The notes: generated from the letters alone by a model not told the origin. DNA of 64,000 nucleotides from Gracilariopsis chorda (GCA_003194525.1 NBIV01000137.1:154830-218829), one strand, 5' to 3'. Shown: positions 42,481 to 54,591, counted from the first letter of the stretch. Numbers and translations are program-made.

Positions 42481-45400
42481 CTTTTAAAATCCTCATTCTT
42501 TCAGTTTCCATTCTCCTCTTTGCTTGCAATTTTTGTAGCCAGAAGTCACACCTGTGCACAGCGCTACAAGAGAAGAATAATTGTAGGTGAATGCACATGG
42601 ACTATTCTCTCTAATCTCGTCGATTTTGTTTGTGTGTTTGGCTTTACACAAGTAAGAGTGGCAGGAGATTGAAGGACGTAAATAAAATGTTTCGGAAGCA
42701 GCGCTAGTAGACATCCATAGGTGTAACAGGCGAGTAGAGATGACGCGGCCCCGTCCCAAACAATATATAGACTGTCTGTGGCACTTCAGGAAGCCTCAGT
42801 TACGCTAGATACCTTAACAGACTTGTTGTCGGTGTGAGCTCATGACGCCTCGATGTTCGTGTTGCGTGAACGCATTTGAGAGCATTCGCGTTTTCCGACT
42901 TCTAAACAGAAAAGTACTATTGCTTATGATGTGTTTGTATTTGAGAGGGCTGAGTCGCCAATTCCAGGAATGCGGCAGAAGCCAATATAGGAAGAACCCC
43001 TCCCTCAAGACCAAATAGCGACTTCTCTGGCCATATTGTTTCCGTCCAAAGTGATACAGGTGAGGTGGATGCTGTTTCTAAATGTGTAGCTTCTTTATGC
43101 TTCTGCTCCTTCAAAATGAAATATGTTCTGTACATGAAAAGTAGGTCTTTGTGTCCTGATTCGTCTTTTTCTTTCCAAGCTTGCAGCAATTATAATGCTT
43201 TTGTGTTAAGCTGTTAAAGTGCTGAAAACGAAGAGACTGTGGTCCTCGATGAGGGCTGCGCTACCTCTGTAAACACCTTAACCATTTACAGATTATTACG
43301 TGACCTTGCATTCCAATTTGGCGACAATCGAGAACGAGATGCTACCCCAGGGTGGTTCTGCAACATGTGCTGTGCAAATGCGGCTAGTTATTATGGGACT
43401 CAAAGCAATTCCTTTTTTATAAAGATCAAGTTGTTCGGAACACAACGCTGTTTGTAAGCGTGCGGCTACAGACAGTAGGATTATGAAGAGGTTCGGATTT
43501 GTGAGATAACAACGAGAATGGTTTAGTAACGCAACGGGTATTGTAGGACGGAGAAGCGGAATTGTCCGTAAAGCTCTGCTACGTTTCTTGTGCCCTGAGC
43601 AAAATGCGTGACAACGTTGTGGCGTATATGCGTGCTCTGGTGCTGAGCGCGACGGTCCAAACTAAGGGCGATAAGAACAAGTAAACGCACTGACGAACGT
43701 AGTATCGAGCGCCCAAAGAATATCGACGGTTTTGTTATTGTTCTTTATGGGCGCACATTGTCTAATAGCGACGCTGTGGTAGAACTTACCATAATTCTTT
43801 CTCAATCTCTCAACAAAGTTAGCGATCAGATGGGCTTAACTTGGAACACATTCAAGACACTAAAAAATGTAAAATTTTGCACAGCTTTTGGTATCTCCCG
43901 CACCGATGATAGACAAAGAAGGGCTTGACTTGAGACAAAGACAAAGCTTGGACTTCTTATCGTCTCTTGAAACTTGTGTTCTGTTTTGGCATTGTGGCAC
44001 TGACTCTTGTTAGTATGAACCGCAATAGTGCAGACTATTGTAAAACTAACTTATTGGCTGCGGCAGTGTTAAGATAACGGACGTTCTTGCTTTCTTTAAC
44101 GCAATGGAAAGCCAAAGGCGTTTGATCCACGAATTGGAAAAGAAAGCCAACAGCTACCTAGTAAACGTTACCCACAACTAAAATGCTTCTTTGTACAGCC
44201 TATCCACTATTCTTTCTTCTGAACGGAGGACGCAAAAGCTTTTTAGCCTTGAGTACTTCACATTCAAGTTTGCAGCCACTTTGTTGAAGCTACGAAGGGT
44301 ACACTTTTGCCGGTTTTGGCACTCCCAAAACCCAAAGCTCATGCGATTGACACCTTGGTAGACATACGTTCTCTGCCAATATTTGGATCTGTACTAGAAG
44401 AAAAGTTTTACAGAACCAAAATTTGGCTAATTACAAAAAAGAAAAACAGGTTCTTCTCATCTTCAGCCACCTTTTTGGCAAACCATTCGTCTCAACTTCA
44501 GCCCTGTCTCAAAAAAAGCCCTTCTGATCGCTAACCGCTAGCTACTCCTCGTGAATGACAAGTTCTCTCTACCCCGTTACACCATTCTTAAGTTCCGACT
44601 CAAAATATTGTTGATAGCTGTTGCGTGCTCCCACCCTGCAGCAGCCGTGTTACGCTCACCAACTGGTATTCCAAGACGTAGTAGAATGGTGCAAAACCTC
44701 TACGGGGAGACCCGAATGTATAATCCATTTCGTTCTGGCGCGTTTCGCCTCTTCCAGACTTTGCTCTGCTAATCCTTCCTCAACTCGAGAGATCGACGGT
44801 GCATTGGCGATACGCAGCTTTCACAACGAGATGGTCGATATGCTACATCGATAATTCACGGCGCCCTGGGTCGGCTGCGCATACATCATACTGTAAGTTA
44901 GTCTACTGAAGACTGTGCGCGGGATGAATGAAACTGCCTCTGGAGGGCACACAAAACACACTGAGCGCAGCACGGTGCCCGTCACAACAGTCATTTTCTT
45001 TGTTGCCCTGACTTCTTCCCTCCCTCCTTTTCGTCCTCTTTCAAGACCATTAGCCGCTGCACCACAGAGCGCAACAGTATCTTCTTAGCAGCGATGTACA
45101 AGATTTGTACTACAAGTATCTGCCTTCCCCTCATGTCTCCAAACAGATAGTGACTCGGTGCTCCAATTTCATTACCCACTGCTTCGCTGTGCCGCCAAAA
45201 TTAAATCTGTCGAACGCGAGTTCGCTACAGTTCCACTGCGATTATTGTACAGCACAGGACTAATCCAATCCAGATTGAGTCAGCCCCACAACTCCATGCG
45301 AGCTACAGAGCCACGCCAGCATTGAATTCGAATCTTCTCTCTTGAAAGCGACCAAAGCTTGAATTGAAACAACCCATGACAGCTTGGAGGACGCCTGTTC

Positions 45401-46325
45401 CTAGTGGCGACGAGGAAACAAAACGAGATTCTCTGCCGTGACGAAGAGAGCTCGTGCTCTTCGTGTCAAAAAAAAGACAGACGCAAGTGTGTAGCTTCAA
45501 TAATAATGCTGACAAAGCACATTTCAGAAGCCTTGTTTTTTCGTAACGCGAATTTGTCATTTACAGCAGTATGCCACAACGAGCGGTAGAGCTTCGGGTT
45601 TTCATCAATGCCTTCCTGCGTACCGAACAGAAGAAGCTTGCTTCAGTCTTGCCTTTGTTGTTTTTGATTGTTGTTGGCGGTGGACGAAACCCAACTCCCA
45701 GTTTCCGACGTTCTAGTTCTCTAAGAAGCTACTCTCTACCACAAGCCAAGTTCTTGAGGCACACTCAGTTGCAGCTCCATTTTGCTTCTTCCTGATTCGC
45801 ATCAGCTTAAAATTTGACACACCGCGCTGGGCAGATTAATGCATTATGCCCAAAGCGGGCTCACTGCTCGTGCTCGCATGATCCCTCAACGCAGTGCTAA
45901 AACAGCAAAAAAGGGAGTTGGTACCGCAGCTCTAGCTAGAGATGAGCCACGACTGCTTAAACCTCCCTCTTTCGCCTGGAGGAGTTTAAGGACATACTAG
46001 GTCAAAGTCTCGCTTTGTTCCGCAAGTTACAGTTAACACCGAAACTGTTTTGGACGGTAACTCAAAAATAGACGTAGCTCGTGTCGGCCTTCCTTGACAG
46101 AGAAGGTTTTTTTTTGTGCAAGTCATACCATGATTTCATAATTAGGAACACGGTCCATGAACAACAACAACAACACCAAAACTGCTCAACTCATATTCGA
46201 AGCCTTTGATAACTGAAAGCGGTCGCAAGGGACCATCTTACATGAAATCCAAGATATAATTTGTGAGTGTTGTTCAACTTCGCTTTTTTGGGATGACCTT
46301 TGAAGTCGTAGTTTTAATCTCTTGC

Positions 46326-46592
46326 TTTGTGTGTGTGTGTGTTTATGGGCACGTACCTCTGATTCCGAGGCAACGGTATTAACTTTCTAGAAGTAGAAGG
46401 TTGATAATCTGTTTGAAGGCTAAATTCCCCTTATAGACCCAACCGCATCTCCATTCGACTTCTCGTCCGGCGCAGCTTTGATAGTGTTTTGAAGCCTTTT
46501 CGGAAGGTCGGCACACCTCGATGGGCGGAACTGCATGTGCCCTGAGCCGGGCTCGCCAGTACCTTGCAGTGGTCCCTCACCACAGCAGTATC
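46326..46592 (+). repeat. Dispersed repeat R3, copy C
   Basis: This is the longest of the three copies: a GT run, GGGCACGTACCTCTGATTCC, an extra central piece, then the CGGAAGGTCGGCACACCTCG block and CCTTGCAGTGGTCCCTCACC. It is the same orientation as copy B, 5.3 kb apart. No terminal repeats or coding capacity are seen. Confidence 0.7.
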
Positions 46593-49117
46593 CTCTGGCT
46601 TTGGGCGTTTTAAAGGGCCTCGCCCATTATACTCGTCCCATTCGTACCCGCAATATCAGTTGTATGCGTATTTCTATGTCTACCGATGTGTTTCCGTCAC
46701 TTGTGTCAGCGCTAGTATTTATCTTACCAGTACTTTCATCATGACAGAACTACATCCCTGTAGTGCGACTTTGATTCCACTAAAACGTATCGCTGCCCAA
46801 AATCATAGTTCAATGTAATCTACACCAAGAAGGGGATCCTCCTCTTTCCATTTGCAGAATGGGTAGATCATGCAAGAAAGAGGATCGGACTTTTGTGGTA
46901 ACACGTGGTTAACTTGATCCCAAGAGACAACCCATTACGTACCGAGGAGAAAGCCATATTAGATCAAAAAGCAGAAACCTCAGCTTTACACGAGGCATGT
47001 ACATGAAGAACAGTACGCTCACCTAAACATGAACACATTCTACATGGTAGACCTTTACGTAAAGGGCATTGGCATAGGAGCGTCGTGAGTCGAAACAAGC
47101 TGGTAATGTTTTGAAATCTTCACAGATCTGGAACGAAATGTTTAACATCGCTAAATACTCCGGAGCAGGCGTTGCGTTGACGATTTGCCAACTGCGACTT
47201 TCTCTGATGTCACGGAGATGAAAATGTGTGCTAGAATTAGATACCACCTTGGGAGTCACTTGAGAGTGAGCAGCTGTATCAAAAGGTTATTGTCTCAAGA
47301 CTCTTCGAGGCCGCAAACTTTTAAAAGATATATCCTGTTCTTTGGTGGTCTTAAGTGCGTATTGCACGAGCCGAGCGAAAGTTGGAGGAGAGCGGCTTCG
47401 CTGAGGATTTGTATCAGAGATACTTGGACCGATTGGTCTGGTAGCGAGCTTGGTACCGTTTACCGCATAAGAATAGAAAGCCAACGTTCCTCTGGTACCA
47501 ACGGTATCCCTAATACCCTTCGTGTCTGTCTCTGCATCGATGATGGTATCCCAGCATGAAGGACGGATCAAAGCGTACTGCTGTAAATTACAGTTTCCTC
47601 TATGCTTGGTTTGCGGAATGTTAATCTATCATGGTCAAGTGATGTCGTAAGAATCTACCCTTGGATACGTAATTTACAACACTAGATGTGGCTACGGGTA
47701 TGGAAAGACGGGCGTGAACGTTGCGGGGCCCTTGACATGGTCTTTCGAGACGATGTCTCATTGCAAGGGGCACGGAAACTGCTTTGAATTGCCTGTTATG
47801 AAGAACAGCATCACACTTGGCAGCGCAAGCGTGTGCTGGTTGCCGCCTCCCACACACTGATGAAGCTCCAATGTTGTTGCCGATTGACCGCTAGCAGTTG
47901 TGCATTGCTGGCAGAGTAGGAAGATCGACAAACTGGTCTGCTTGACGTTGAGGGCAGCCATTCCCTACTAGTGGATAGCTTGATACAGCTCCGGGATAAG
48001 CTACAGTACTATCATACAGAGTATCGCGCAGGCAAACCGGGTTGGGGAAAAGAATGACAACAATGGGCGTAACGGGAGGAGACGAAAGCCACATTTGGCA
48101 CCATTTCAGAGAGGAGGTGCGGAGCAGGGGTTCCCGGAAGGCATGTTTACAGTTTGACAAAATGCATGGCGAGCACGATTCCATCGAAGCTGTGGCTCAG
48201 CGATGGTTGGCGCAAGCCCGTAGGACGAGGTGCGGATGAGGGAGGATCTGTACCGATGAGGAGGGCAAAACTAGCACGTGCTGATGGCAACTGTGCACGA
48301 ACTGGGATGTAACTTAACAAGCAGAGAAAAGGGTGCGCTTTTATAATTGTAACTTTTATGACTTCAGTTGTTGAGCGATGTGCATGAAAAGAGCAGGGGC
48401 GTATTTATGTCCCTGGAAAAGAGGCAACAGCTTGAGCAAGATTATACCCTTTCAATGCAAATTCATAATGTGCAACTGTGGCACCTTTGGTGAAGTCTTC
48501 AGTGTGCAGTCTCACTCATGCCATTGAAAAGGCGGCACGCCGAGAGGGGAGTGGATGTAAGGGGTGGAAGTCGCACCGTACGGGTTGGATTTGTGTGACA
48601 TAGTTATGAGAAAGTGCAAGATAACGTCGACGTGGATAAAAACCAAAACGACGGTCTCTTTCCCGGGCTGGCTACACCGTTGAAAAGCGTCGAAACGGGA
48701 AGTATGTGCAACACAGTTTTGCAGGGAGGAGTGGGGCTTTCGCCTGGTGATCGGATAGGTGATGCGGAGGAGGCGGAATTGTTTACAGGGGAGACGCCAT
48801 GGACGCTTTGACCTGAAATTGGTTGTGGCGTTTGGAAGAAATGGACATTGAATTGGAGTTTGTGGATTGGAGATTTGCGAGGGAGGTGAAGGTAATTTAA
48901 TCACTCTTGGTAGGGGACCCCCTCTCGGTAACCCTTACCACTAGTGGGGAAGACGAGCGCGGGAGAGTGTGAGGATGAGAAGGAACCCGCGTCGGTTGAC
49001 TAACTCTACGACTAGCCTGATTCACCAATAATTTATTTGTGACCACCTCTTCCAGCCTTTTTAACTCCGAACCCGTTCGATGATTGGGCAGACGGCCTGC
49101 TTCGCGAGTTTAAACTT

Positions 49118-49163
49118 TGTCGCGCGGATGTCACCTTTCTTCAAAGGTGACAACCGCGCGACA
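49118..49163. repeat. 21-bp hairpin with one mismatch, upstream of paralogue 2
   Basis: The arms 49118-49138 and 49143-49163 pair at 20 of 21 positions around a CTTC loop. The lower stem is GTCGCGCGG/CCGCGCGAC and the upper TGTCACCTTT/AAAGGTGACA. It lies about 335 bp before the membrane-protein ATG. It could be a regulatory cruciform, an RNA hairpin or a relic of a mobile element. Confidence 0.65.
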
Positions 49164-49498
49164 CACGCGTAGGTAATTACCGTTGGTGGGTCTACCCTTG
49201 TACCCAACACACAGCACACGTCAGATATTTTTGTGGGGGGAGCACGCGCAGCTTCGCGCGTTTACAGCGAGTGCACGAGCACGCATCTCAACAATTGCCA
49301 ACGAGGCGTAAGTCGTCCGCTTCCCAGCGAGGCGACCGCCCACACAGACGCATAAAAGTCTTGCTCCACCATACCACCCATTACTCTCTACTCTCACGTC
49401 CCGCCACACTTCCCAAACGCCCCCCCCCCTGGCCACTGCCGCCCCGCCAATGGAGCACGACCTTTTCTCGCTTTCGTTGGGCACTCCCCGCGCGCCCC

Positions 49499-50979
49499 AT
49501 GGCGTTGTTCATCGCACCTTTTATCCAACTTGTTTCCATATTCGTGCTTACCATTTGTGTCAACTGTTCTGTTACACCGCCTCCATACGCCGCAAATCTC
49601 TCCGTTAATATAGCCCCGTGGGCTCAGGGACGACTTTTTGCAATCTCTGACAAGGCCCCGTTTGCCACGCATATGCAACATGAGCCGCACTATCGCACCG
49701 CATTGAACCTACTCACTGACTTCTTCACGCGTGTCGAACGTGATGTAACTGATTCGAGACGACAGTCAAAGTCCTCGAACAGCGTTCGCACTCGTCCTTG
49801 CAACACTGATCCACAGAGGTGGCGTCGTGCCACCGAGTTCGCTAGCAGACATCGGGGATGGCCAGTAAACTCTCCACATTCCTCCGAGGTTTGCGTCACC
49901 GATTATTACGGGCCGCCTTTGGGGTATACGCTCTCACTGCCGCACATGCGACATCTCCTTTCACAGGGTTTCGAAGCGCTTGAACGTAATGCATATCGCA
50001 TCATGCTAGACGCTGTCGGCAACTGGACACACGCCACCTCAGGCCGCTTAACAACCTTTGAGTGGACCTCGCAAGCGTGCGAGCTCACCAATTATGGCGC
50101 TGTTCGCCTACATGGAAAGTGGTGGCCGTCGGTGGGAATCACTAATAAGCCGCCCTATCAGCACCTTCCAGACGGGCAACGCATTGTCATTGCCGAGGCA
50201 CACCGTTTGGAAAATGCAACAGTTGTTCCGGCGCTAATGACCTTACCGATAAACCCTGGAACCGGTACTGTACATAATGTCACGGATCGCGCCACCACGA
50301 TAATCACTATTTGGGGTGGTGCTAGTGATCCGTCTTCAGCGTATTTGCCCGGTACGGCTGAACGTAATGTCGCATTGCTGGCCGCTCGACAAAAGGGTGA
50401 ACATTTTGCACAACAGATGGAAGACGTTCTTCTTCCTTCCAACATAGCCATTTTGGCCTTCCCGCTCGCTCTTAATCTTGTACCGGTGGCGCTTATTACT
50501 GACTGTGACCAGTGGAGTGCGGTTTTGTACATTTTATTCAGTGATGTACTTACGGCGCTTCCAATGCTCATAAAGGGAATTGAACTTGTAACTATTGGTA
50601 AGGCTCGTTTTGTGCAGGTTGTTACTCGTATGGGGGATACCCTTGATCAGGCCACCATATCTGCAGAGATGACCGTAGCTGTTTGTCGAATGAGACAGGA
50701 TGCGGGTACAATTGGTGTTGTATTCATTTGTATTGCTTGTGCGGCAATGGTTTTTCGGTGTTGCGCTCGAAGTTTTTGGCACGCTTGCTGGTTTGGAGGA
50801 ACAAGGAACGACGCCGAATGAAAGAAGAGGAACAACTTTATTTTGAACAGTTTGAACGCGTGAGGTGGAAACATGAGAAGGGCTTTTATCAATATGATGA
50901 CGCTGGTTACTGGAGTACGCCACATTACGTAAACGGTCATTCGCTTAGACCACGTCATGATCTTTGGACGCCCATGTGA
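49499..50979 (+). CDS. Multi-spanning membrane protein, paralogue 2 (frame break near the 3' end)
   Basis: From ATG 49499 a signal peptide (MALFIAPFIQLVSIFVLTICVNC) leads a luminal/extracellular domain with several Asn-x-Ser/Thr sites. The same membrane block as paralogue 1 follows: IAILAFPLALNLVPVALI and VLYILFSDVLTALPMLIKGIELVTIG. The frame stops at 50821. The basic tail expected from paralogue 1 (LLVWRNKERRRMKEEEQ...YFEQFERVRW) is found in the next frame to 50979, so one base in the T-rich segment near 50755-50785 is out of place. A real pseudogene or an indel error are both possible. No domain family is recognised. Confidence 0.7.
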
Positions 50980-51256
50980 GAAACCACGAATCACAGCGCT
51001 TTTTTTATGTCTTGGGTGTGGTGGTGTTGGTTTGTGTTGGTTGTTGGGGGCTGTGTGAGTCGAATAGTTGAAGAGCGTGGCTTCAGATTTGATAAGCCTT
51101 TACGAAGATACCCTGGGGATATATATACCGTTTGTAGAATAGTAATAGTCTTGTGCACAGAATGGTGTTTTCCATAAACAAGATTTGTGTGAATGTGTGT
51201 TCATGTACTGGGTCGTGTTCCTAATTCAGTAGAGACTTTACGCAAACCAAATTCTC

Positions 51257-52600
51257 GTGCATTTTGCACGTAGCCACATCTGCCACGAAGTGTACCACGA
51301 GGTACTTCCGAGAAGTGCAAAAACTGCTTTACGCACACAGCGTGGAAAGAATCTCGTGAGCCTCTATATTTTTCATGCCCATCTTGGAACGCCCATGATT
51401 CTCATGGTTCGCCAAACAGATTATTCGATTGGAGCTGCTCGAATTCGCGTACAATCCTGCGTGCGGCATGTCTTTCTTGCCAACCAACTTGAAGAAGATC
51501 CTACTTTACTCCTAGCGCTTTGGCGTCGCTTCAAACGGGCAAAGTCAGACTTACAAAACATAAGGAATCGCTTGCATAGAATTCGTAACTATACTTTCAA
51601 TATCAACGCGCTGTCTGAAGAACAATGCCTACACGATTTTCGCTTTCGGCCTAACGATATAGGACGAATTTCGAAGATAATAGGATAGCATTTACACCAT
51701 ACAAGCAGAAACCGATATCAATGCGATGCAGTCACAGCTGCTTGCATACTATTTAAACGCTTATCCTGCAAAAATACTTGATATGACATGGAACCGATGT
51801 TTAGAATGCGGTTAAGTCACATCAGTGAAATATTCTTGGACGCAATAGAGAAGTTTGTGGAATATAAGGGGCATCTCGTAACTAACTTGCAATCAGAACT
51901 TCTACAATCTCGCGCTCATATTTATTCTGAAACCATACGTAGAAGTGGATCTCCATTACCCAGATGCGTTGGGTTCATTGATTGCACAGCAATAGAAATG
52001 TTCCGCCCTGGAGGACTGGCAAGCAATCAAAGGTCTTGGTTCTCGGGGCATACGTGAAAACATTGCTTGAAGTACCTAACTATATCTACGCCTGATGGAT
52101 TAATTTTCTACTTATATGGACCTGAAGTTGGCCGTCGTCACGACATGACCGTGATGCGAAGAAGTGATATTGAAAGTAATATGGAATCATCTTTGGTAAT
52201 TGAAGGCACTCAGTACTACTTTTACGGAGATCCGGCGTTTGGTTTAAGACCCTGGCTTCAAACTGCCTTCGATAGGAAAAATGCAACAGAAGATGAGCTG
52301 AAGTACAACTGTGCGATGAATACAATTCGTACTTCCGTCGAATGGAACTAAAAAGATTTGAAACAGATATGGACGAGGAATGCGTTTTCTAGGTTACTAC
52401 GTGTGAGGCAATTTCCAGTTGCACTTTTTTACATTGCGTCTGCCTTGCTTCTGAACTTCAAGACCTGCATTGAGAAAAGAGGACAGGCAAGCTATTACTT
52501 TGATTGTGATGCTCCGAGTTTTGATGTGTACTCCACTTTGCGACAGCGTTTGCGTACTGGCAAGGTAAGGAGTTCGAAGGAAAAAAGGCGGCAAATGTCA
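51257..52600 (+). pseudogene. PIF/Harbinger-type DDE transposase, decayed
   Basis: Successive plus-strand pieces give an N-terminal helical part (QCLHDFRFRPNDIGRISKIIG) and a DDE nuclease of the DDE_Tnp_4 kind: GFIDCTAIEMFRPGG with the first Asp, then CLKYLTISTPDGLIFYLYGPEVGRRHD, then YYFYGDPAFGLRPWL with the second Asp. An in-frame TGA at 52055-52057 sits where the family has a basic residue, so a CGA-to-TGA change is likely. Other frame breaks lie near 51690-51790 and 52350. The element is dead. No clear terminal inverted repeats were found. Confidence 0.7.
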
Positions 52601-52673
52601 CTCAGATGCGTGTACTTCGGTTGCAAAGCTTCGAACTCGGCCAAAATACCAGTTTGTACTATTAGTAGTATTA

Positions 52674-52723
52674 TCAGCTTATATAGTTGTGAATGGGAGT
52701 CCATTCACAACCACATAAGCTGA
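52674..52723. repeat. Long hairpin at the start of the hydrolase gene
   Basis: The arms 52674-52696 and 52701-52723 pair at 21 of 23 positions around GAGT. The upper 11 bp (GTTGTGAATGG) are perfect. The predicted ATG of the next gene (52693) lies inside the left arm, so the hairpin would sit on the start codon if that start is right. Confidence 0.6.
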
Positions 52724-53678
52724 CGGTCTACCTTCGAGATCTGAGAAGAACTGGTGCTATTGGCGAATATGTGAGTGTCTTTGAACACGATCTCAAGCAA
52801 GCCATGCGTATGTTGGTCGTTGAAAGCTGTGACGACAATAACGATGACGACGGCGACCCGGACACCGTTGTTGAGCGAGAACACGAAGTTGCACGTCAGA
52901 AAGGATCACAGGAAGAGGTTGAGAACCGCGGTCTTAACAATATATTCACCGCTGTGATGCGTCCATTTGAAACCTTTGTGTTTGGCAGGCACATGAAACG
53001 CGGACAGACAGTGGGTCAAGTCATGAGGAGCGTTCTTGGTAAACTAATGAAGGCTACCGAAGACAGGAAGAAGGTCTGTGTGATGGCCAATTCGTTGGGT
53101 GCCCACGTTTTGTGTGGCTTGTTAAACAGGCCACATCAACTACCATATAAGATTCACACCGTTTTCTTCGTGCAGGGTGCGATCGCAAAGGACGGGTTCC
53201 ACCCGGGGGCCAAGTACGGACATGTGCATGAAGTCGTGGCTGGAGCTTTATTTCGTATGGTCAACGCGACCTCCTTCTTCGTAACATATTTGGTTGGTTC
53301 CATGGCATTACTTTCGGCTTTGATGGTACCCAGATTGGTCAGATGATACGCATGAAGCATTTGCATGTAGTCGCGGATGACCCTTACGGTTTCGATTGTG
53401 GGGCATGGAACAATGTCGATGGAACAGAGTAAGTTTCATTTTGCATCCTATGCATTGCATATTTTCAATGTGCCTCGGCGTCATGTAGCACATCTAAAGC
53501 GACCCACAATTCTAACTCTCGTGATCTCATGTACTTCGTTTGCGACCAAATGTGTTTTGTACTGAACAGGTTTATTGATGAGGGAAATGCAGTCGCAGGT
53601 GGTCATGGCGACTTCAAAGAACACGAAACGACCAGTTTATACTGGTCCGTCATCAAGACGGAGCTCGATGATTCCTAG
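52693..53678 (+). CDS. Alpha/beta-hydrolase-like protein with one intron (frame break upstream of it)
   Basis: The first frame (52693-53346) contains VCVMANSLGAHVLCGLL, a nucleophile elbow with Ser in NSLGAH as in lipase-like hydrolases, and a following strand VFFVQGAIAKDG. Protein similarity then continues in another frame (GFDGTQIGQMIRMKHLHVVADD...GAWNNVDGTE) up to 53428, where GTAAGT begins an intron ending ACTGAACAG at 53569. Exon 2 continues in phase (DEGNAVAGGHGDFKEHE), supplying a candidate catalytic His, and stops at 53676-53678. A one-base shift near 53250-53290 separates the first two pieces, so the gene is either broken or carries an assembly error. The start is uncertain. Confidence 0.55.
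53429..53569 (+). other. Spliceosomal intron, 141 nt
   Basis: The donor GTAAGT and acceptor AG, preceded by TACTGAAC (branch-point-like), flank a segment with stops in the reading phase. Joining the sides keeps the frame and a protein-like sequence. It is the clearest intron in the window. Confidence 0.75.
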
Positions 53679-53726
53679 TACGACTTGCATTAGCTCATTA
53701 ACAGAAGCACAAACTTGTTTCATTAT

Positions 53727-54534
53727 TGTGGTGCAATGCCCCAAAGGGGAAAAACACCGAAAGACGTCCGGGATCTTCCTCTCACGAGGTGAACCCAGTT
53801 GGCTAGAGCCCTCCCAGAGGTGTCATGGCGAAGCCGGTTTGTAAGACCAGGGACACCTGTCGCGACTCGCGCAGGGAGGTGAAGGCGAAGAATCGGTATC
53901 CGCGTGAGCGGGGTGTGATCCTCAGTAGAGGTATGTTTCCACGTAAGTGGGGGTGTGTGAGCGGATGCGCACACGGGGGCCGCGGATAGCGGGAGGTGCT
54001 ACCCTAAAAAGGGGAAAGAGGAAGGACGAGGTGGGTCGCGAGAGCGACAAGTAGATACGGCAATGCCGGTGGACAGGGCTCCCTATACAGGGCGAAACAC
54101 CAATATGATTGGAACAATTAGTACTCCCAATGATGGGTCTCCTTTAGATGTGCAAGGGGGGTGAACTTCCGTACACTACGGTGCTTCCCTCCAAGGAGGA
54201 GTTGAGAACACGCGGAGGCGGTAAAGCTCAGAGCCAATTCCCCAGGTTGGGGTCCCTTGTTGGGGAAGGTTTACTGGTGCGACGGCAGTGCGCCGTCGCA
54301 CTAAGTACTAGCTTCCCAGAAATGGGTGTGAAAATAATAAATAAAATTAACTAAAATACTCCACATTCCGTGGCAACATCCACTACTGTGGCCAACCGCC
54401 AATTGACCCAAAACCGTGTCCCACGTGTCCATACCCACCATTGTGGGGCGTAGTTCATATACACACTACACAATCGATAATATCGGGAAAGCGTTCAAGT
54501 ACCCAGAATCCCTCCCTGAGGGCGTTGCACTTCA
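53727..54534 (-). repeat. 3' LTR of the Ty3/gypsy element
   Basis: The 808-bp LTR is bounded by imperfect inverted ends: TGTGGTGCAATGCC at the outer end and TGAAGTGCAACGCC (minus strand) at the inner end, so it begins TG and ends CA. The inner end abuts a polypurine tract. An AT-rich patch at 54328-54358 is the only one in the LTR and may hold the TATA or poly(A) signal. A 10-bp hairpin (54277-54301) and at least 18 CC...GG mini-hairpins lie inside. The second LTR is outside the window, so the ends rest on the inverted termini and the tract. Confidence 0.7.
54277..54301. repeat. 10-bp perfect hairpin in the LTR
   Basis: GTGCGACGGC and its complement enclose AGTGC. It is the longest perfect stem noticed in this LTR. 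Confidence 0.7.
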
Positions 54535-54550
54535 TATCCCCCCCCTTAAG
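54535..54550 (-). other. Polypurine tract
   Basis: On the minus strand CTTAAGGGGGGGGATA directly precedes the LTR start TGAAG. This is the expected primer site for plus-strand DNA synthesis of the element. Confidence 0.65.
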
Positions 54551-54591
54551 ACGGGAAAACGACCGCGGACGCGGAGGATTCCCAGACGAAA

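Larger units (their letters stand above)
39166..49498. other. 10-kb gene-poor, repeat-rich interval
   Basis: No complete gene is supported. The interval includes a run of 15 G (39373-39387), two copies of repeat R3 (about 40.99-41.20 and 46.33-46.59 kb) and perfect hairpins at 41468-41495 and 41807-41839. It also holds a GATTG-rich patch (41.8-42.1 kb), LINE copy D (42.19-42.48 kb) and a long hairpin at 49118-49163. Frames at 47.2-48.3 kb are short and have no family signal. Confidence 0.5.
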
